Part shown: piece by piece, positions 5,117 through 7,969 of the stretch
Position numbering within the stretch: position 1 is the first letter of the stretch
Layout: every line of letters starts with the position of its first letter
DNA from: Clostridiales bacterium UBA4717
GTDB lineage: Bacteria; Bacillota; Clostridia; Oscillospirales; CAG-272
Length of the DNA stretch: 7,969 bases
Assembly: GCA_002404395.1 (NCBI GenBank)
Contig: DHJP01000160.1
Coordinates: 1 to 7,969, forward strand
Direction: 5' to 3'
Notes under the pieces: model-generated
What the model saw: only the letters and a program-made list of their open reading frames with translations
Databases searched by the model: none
Told to the model about the DNA's origin: nothing
Made by a program: the position numbers and the translations under genes

Positions 5117-7969
5117 TTATTTCCAATTTTCGATATTGCCGGATCTCACGTATTCATGAGCGTTTGCCGCTTCAGCGACCTCTCCGTAATACCATGCCGC
5201 AGACGAAACATCCGCAAAATGCTTAAGAATATTCCCGTGCGCTTTTATGTATTCTATATCCGCACGTCTTCCGAGCATATTGTTGACGATCTTGGCGGCT
5301 GCGGCACGCTTGATGAAATCGTCGGGACCGAACGTACCGTCACCGTTTCCGGAGATCCAACCGAGGGTCGCCGCGCCTGATATGTGCTTTGCCGCCCAAT
5401 GGTTCCGAGGCACATCGGCAAAGGAAACGCTTCCGTCAACTTCGACGGTAACAAAACGCATAGCGATCGCGGTAAATTCGGCTCTCGTTATCGCCCCGTC
5501 AGGGTCAAACTTGCCGTTGCCTTTACCGTTGATTATACCCATACCGGCAAGTGTGCTTACCGCATCGTAATACCAGGCAGCTTTGTCTACATCATCAAAT
5601 ATGCTTTCGGTCGGAACGTTTCTGTCAAGCAGCAGATTGTAAAACAGCTGAGCCGCTTCCGCTCTCGTCATATTGCGCTCGGGTCCGAAGCTGCCGTCGG
5701 CGTTGCCTTTCATATACGCGATATGCTTTTCGGTCTCAAGGCGTTTTGCAACGCCTGTTTTTTTCGGGTCGGCGACCGTCGATCCGTCCGAAGTCGATTC
5801 GTCGGTCTTCGGCTCGCTCTCCGAGTCAAGCTTTTTCCACTTTGCATAAAGCGTAATATCAGCTTCGATCTCTGCAGAAAAATCGAACTTATGAGCAAAC
5901 CCGCGGTCACTGTACCAACCGTCGAACGCGTAGCCTTCCTTTGTCGGAGCGGCAGGTTCTTTGGCTTTCGCGCCGTCCCTGACGCTCTGACTTTCGACCT
6001 TGCTTCCGCCGTCGGCATCAAAGCTGACTGTGAATTTCATCGGCGCGCCGCCTCCGCCGCCCGAGCCGCCGCCCGACTGCGCGTAAACGGTCACAGCAGA
6101 CGTGATCTCTCCGCTGCCCTGATAATTTTCACTGCCTTCGCCGTCAAAGCCGTTGTATGCGATCGTGACGGTATATTTGCCGGCATTTTTGGTAACATCG
6201 GAAAACAAAATTACCGTGCCGTCGGATTTCTTTGCCGTAATAACGGTGTTTGCTGATGAAAGCGTAAGCTTTTCGCCGCCGAGCATTCCGCTTATTTTAT
6301 ACAAACGGCTTTCGGTCAGGGTCGAATCCTCGCTGAGCTTCACATCATTTGCAGTCACCGTCAGTTTAAGCGGCGTGATATCGAGTCTGCCGTTCTGCGT
6401 TGTGATTTTGTAATTTGCGGTAACGTCCGTGCCCTCGCTGTCGGTTATAACTATCCGCTCTATTACATTTTCCGCCGTACCGGCATTTGTGATCGTGCTC
6501 TGTGCAGTCATAACCGCCGAAAGCTTGTGTCCGTCCGCCAAAGCCGTATTATCAACAAGCTCAACCGAATCGGTCGAAAGCGCTTCGGAGTCGTAAACCT
6601 TACTGCGGTCGGCAGCCTTGACCGTGATCGGTTTTTCGGAAATTGAGACCACAGCCTTTTCGGTAAAGAAACGAACTACATAATTTCCCGACAGCGCTTC
6701 GATATAGCAATAATACTCGCCGCTGTCCGCCGTGTTTTTAACCGTAAGTCTGTTATATGAGTCTGACGGCACCAAAATCGCTTCGCTCAAACCGTCGGGC
6801 ACAAAATACCACTTATATGCTTCAACCGACACCTCGGGCGTCAGCGTAAAGGTGATCTCGTGTTCCGCACCGTCATACTCGCCTGTATAACCGATCACAT
6901 TGACCTTTGCCGGAGTGTATGCGGCATAATATTTTTTGTCGCCGTAATCGGTTGTTTTGATCTCGTGTACTCTTACGCCTTCAAACGCTTCGTTTTCATA
7001 CCAACCCGTGAAGGTATAACCGTTCTTTGAAACATCACTCGGCAGTACCGCGCCTATCCCGTAAGTATACTCGGTAACTTCGCCGCCGTTTATAATGCCG
7101 CCGTTTGTTTCAAAATAAACGTTAAAGCATTTTGCCGTCCACACCGCGTATAGTGTAATGTCAGCATTGTCCGAGTATTTGTCTCCCGCAAAATATTCGG
7201 CGGCGCCGTCCTCCGATACAGACCAGCCTGCGAAGTCATACCCGTATCTTTCGGGAACAAGCTCCGAAATATCCGCGTCGGTATCATGCGCTTTCACGGT
7301 ATTTTCGGGCATATTCCCGACATACTCGGTGGTGTTTGAACGGTAAGTGACAGAGTAGGTGTTCTGTCCGATGCCTCTTACGGTTATTACCGTTGATTCG
7401 GTAATATTTGTAAGCTCAAAGTACAGCGTACTGCCGTTTTCGGCGCTTCTTTCAAGCCGCACGCCGTTTGCGTAGACCGCCATATCGGCAGCATCATATC
7501 CGTCGGATACGGTAATGCCGAACTTGAAGCTGCCACCATGCCCGACAGTGGTATCAGACTCGGTGCTCACTGTAAATTCGCGCGTGCTCACAGGCAGCGT
7601 TATCTGATAGGTCAGCTTTGTGAATCTCGCTTCAAGGGTCAGATCAGCAGTGATCTCATTACCGAAATTCCACTCAACGTCACCGACAAACCATCCGTCA
7701 AACGCACTGCCTGTCTTTTCGGGCGACTTCGGTTTATGCGCTTTGCCCATATAAGCTACGCTTTCAGAGTAATAAAGCTCGCCGTCAACATTATAACGGA
7801 CCGTATAATTATCTGCGCTTACATCCATAACAACAATGGTGATATCCGATGTGATATTCTTTACGATGTAGGAATATTCTCTGCCGTTTTCAACTCCCGT
7901 GAGCAGTACACCGTTTGCATACACTTTCATGTTGTCGGCGTTGTAATGCTCATCAAGCGTTACCGTAAA
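5117..7969 (-). CDS. Multidomain surface protein with InlB-type repeats and three SLH domains, N-terminus outside window
   Basis: The frame is open from the window edge to TAA at 5119-5117, 950 residues; the first Met at 7930 is internal, since 13 codons (FTVTLDEHYNADN) before it continue a repeat. Order: a beta module with the core VYANGV, an InlB B (Flg_new) repeat ending DLTLEARF, a second beta module with VYANGVRL, and two more InlB repeats with GYDFAGW and GYTFTGWY. Next come an Ig-like segment with DSGEYYC, a YDG-like domain (KVYDSEAL), an MBG-like domain, a linker SGGGSGGGGGAP (about 6044-6080) and a fourth InlB repeat (FDADGG, GYAFDGWY, DITLYAKW). Three SLH domains close the chain (about 5117-5730), with MTRAE, ITRAE and the degenerate IKRAA. 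SLH domains hold proteins to pyruvylated wall polymers, so it is secreted and wall-anchored; the signal peptide should lie outside. No catalytic domain is visible, so adhesion or scaffolding is the likeliest role. It has its own terminator. Confidence 0.93.
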   Translation of the reverse strand, partial: FTVTLDEHYNADNMKVYANGVLLTGVENGREYSYIVKNITSDITIVVMDVSADNYTVRYNVDGELYYSESVAYMGKAHKPKSPEKTGSAFDGWFVGDVEWNFGNEITADLTLEARFTKLTYQITLPVSTREFTVSTESDTTVGHGGSFKFGITVSDGYDAADMAVYANGVRLERSAENGSTLYFELTNITESTVITVRGIGQNTYSVTYRSNTTEYVGNMPENTVKAHDTDADISELVPERYGYDFAGWSVSEDGAAEYFAGDKYSDNADITLYAVWTAKCFNVYFETNGGIINGGEVTEYTYGIGAVLPSDVSKNGYTFTGWYENEAFEGVRVHEIKTTDYGDKKYYAAYTPAKVNVIGYTGEYDGAEHEITFTLTPEVSVEAYKWYFVPDGLSEAILVPSDSYNRLTVKNTADSGEYYCYIEALSGNYVVRFFTEKAVVSISEKPITVKAADRSKVYDSEALSTDSVELVDNTALADGHKLSAVMTAQSTITNAGTAENVIERIVITDSEGTDVTANYKITTQNGRLDITPLKLTVTANDVKLSEDSTLTESRLYKISGMLGGEKLTLSSANTVITAKKSDGTVILFSDVTKNAGKYTVTIAYNGFDGEGSENYQGSGEITSAVTVYAQSGGGSGGGGGAPMKFTVSFDADGGSKVESQSVRDGAKAKEPAAPTKEGYAFDGWYSDRGFAHKFDFSAEIEADITLYAKWKKLDSESEPKTDESTSDGSTVADPKKTGVAKRLETEKHIAYMKGNADGSFGPERNMTRAEAAQLFYNLLLDRNVPTESIFDDVDKAAWYYDAVSTLAGMGIINGKGNGKFDPDGAITRAEFTAIAMRFVTVEVDGSVSFADVPRNHWAAKHISGAATLGWISGNGDGTFGPDDFIKRAAAAKIVNNMLGRRADIEYIKAHGNILKHFADVSSAAWYYGEVAEAANAHEYVRSGNIENWK

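Noticed and set aside
5384..6256. 290-codon plus-strand open frame
   Set aside because: It is antisense to the SLH protein gene, whose translation shows clear domains; the plus-strand product is basic, Cys/Arg-rich and matches nothing recognisable.

Overview
The window fits a Gram-positive anaerobe of class Clostridia, most likely Oscillospirales or a related gut lineage; this is inferred from gene content, not from a marker gene. The supporting signs are a type III glutamine synthetase, a clostridial glnA followed directly by an ANTAR antiterminator gene, an S-layer-homology surface protein with Listeria-Bacteroides (InlB B) repeats, a dockerin remnant, textbook sigma-A promoters and strong AGGAGG ribosome binding sites. 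Base composition looks close to balanced.

Left and centre (1-4918) form a nitrogen-assimilation cluster. Two transcription units diverge from a short symmetric control region (about 2850-2944). Leftward (minus strand) lie a promoter, a leader with an intrinsic terminator, the type III glutamine synthetase (652-2745), a 199-base gap and the start of an ammonium transporter gene (1-452, running off the left edge). Rightward (plus strand) lie a perfect consensus promoter, a 112-base hairpin-rich leader, a type I glutamine synthetase (3063-4271), an ANTAR-domain regulator (4286-4870) and a strong terminator. Together the genes would import ammonium, fix it into glutamine with two unrelated-looking synthetases, and control this through RNA-level antitermination. 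The attenuator in front of the type III enzyme is the most plausible local target, although I could not find a canonical ANTAR two-hairpin target by eye.

Several details are unusual. The ANTAR protein has lost the phospho-acceptor Asp and the acidic pocket of its receiver domain. The type I enzyme lacks the flap Glu, the feedback-inhibition Arg and the last roughly 27 residues of the Bacillus subtilis enzyme, while the type III enzyme keeps a Glu in its flap-like motif. The amt leader holds an exact 36-bp duplication bracketing a chain of competing hairpins. The amt and glnA start sites share the same small architecture: TTGA, a 6-3-6 hairpin, two bases, then the Shine-Dalgarno.

Right (4919-7969): between two terminators lies a 34-codon remnant of half a dockerin domain. 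After it, on the minus strand, comes a long cell-surface protein that runs off the right edge. It has InlB-type repeats alternating with another beta module, an Ig-like segment, YDG/MBG-like domains, a Gly/Ser linker and three C-terminal SLH domains that should anchor it to the cell wall. It has its own 16-bp terminator hairpin and no visible link to nitrogen metabolism.
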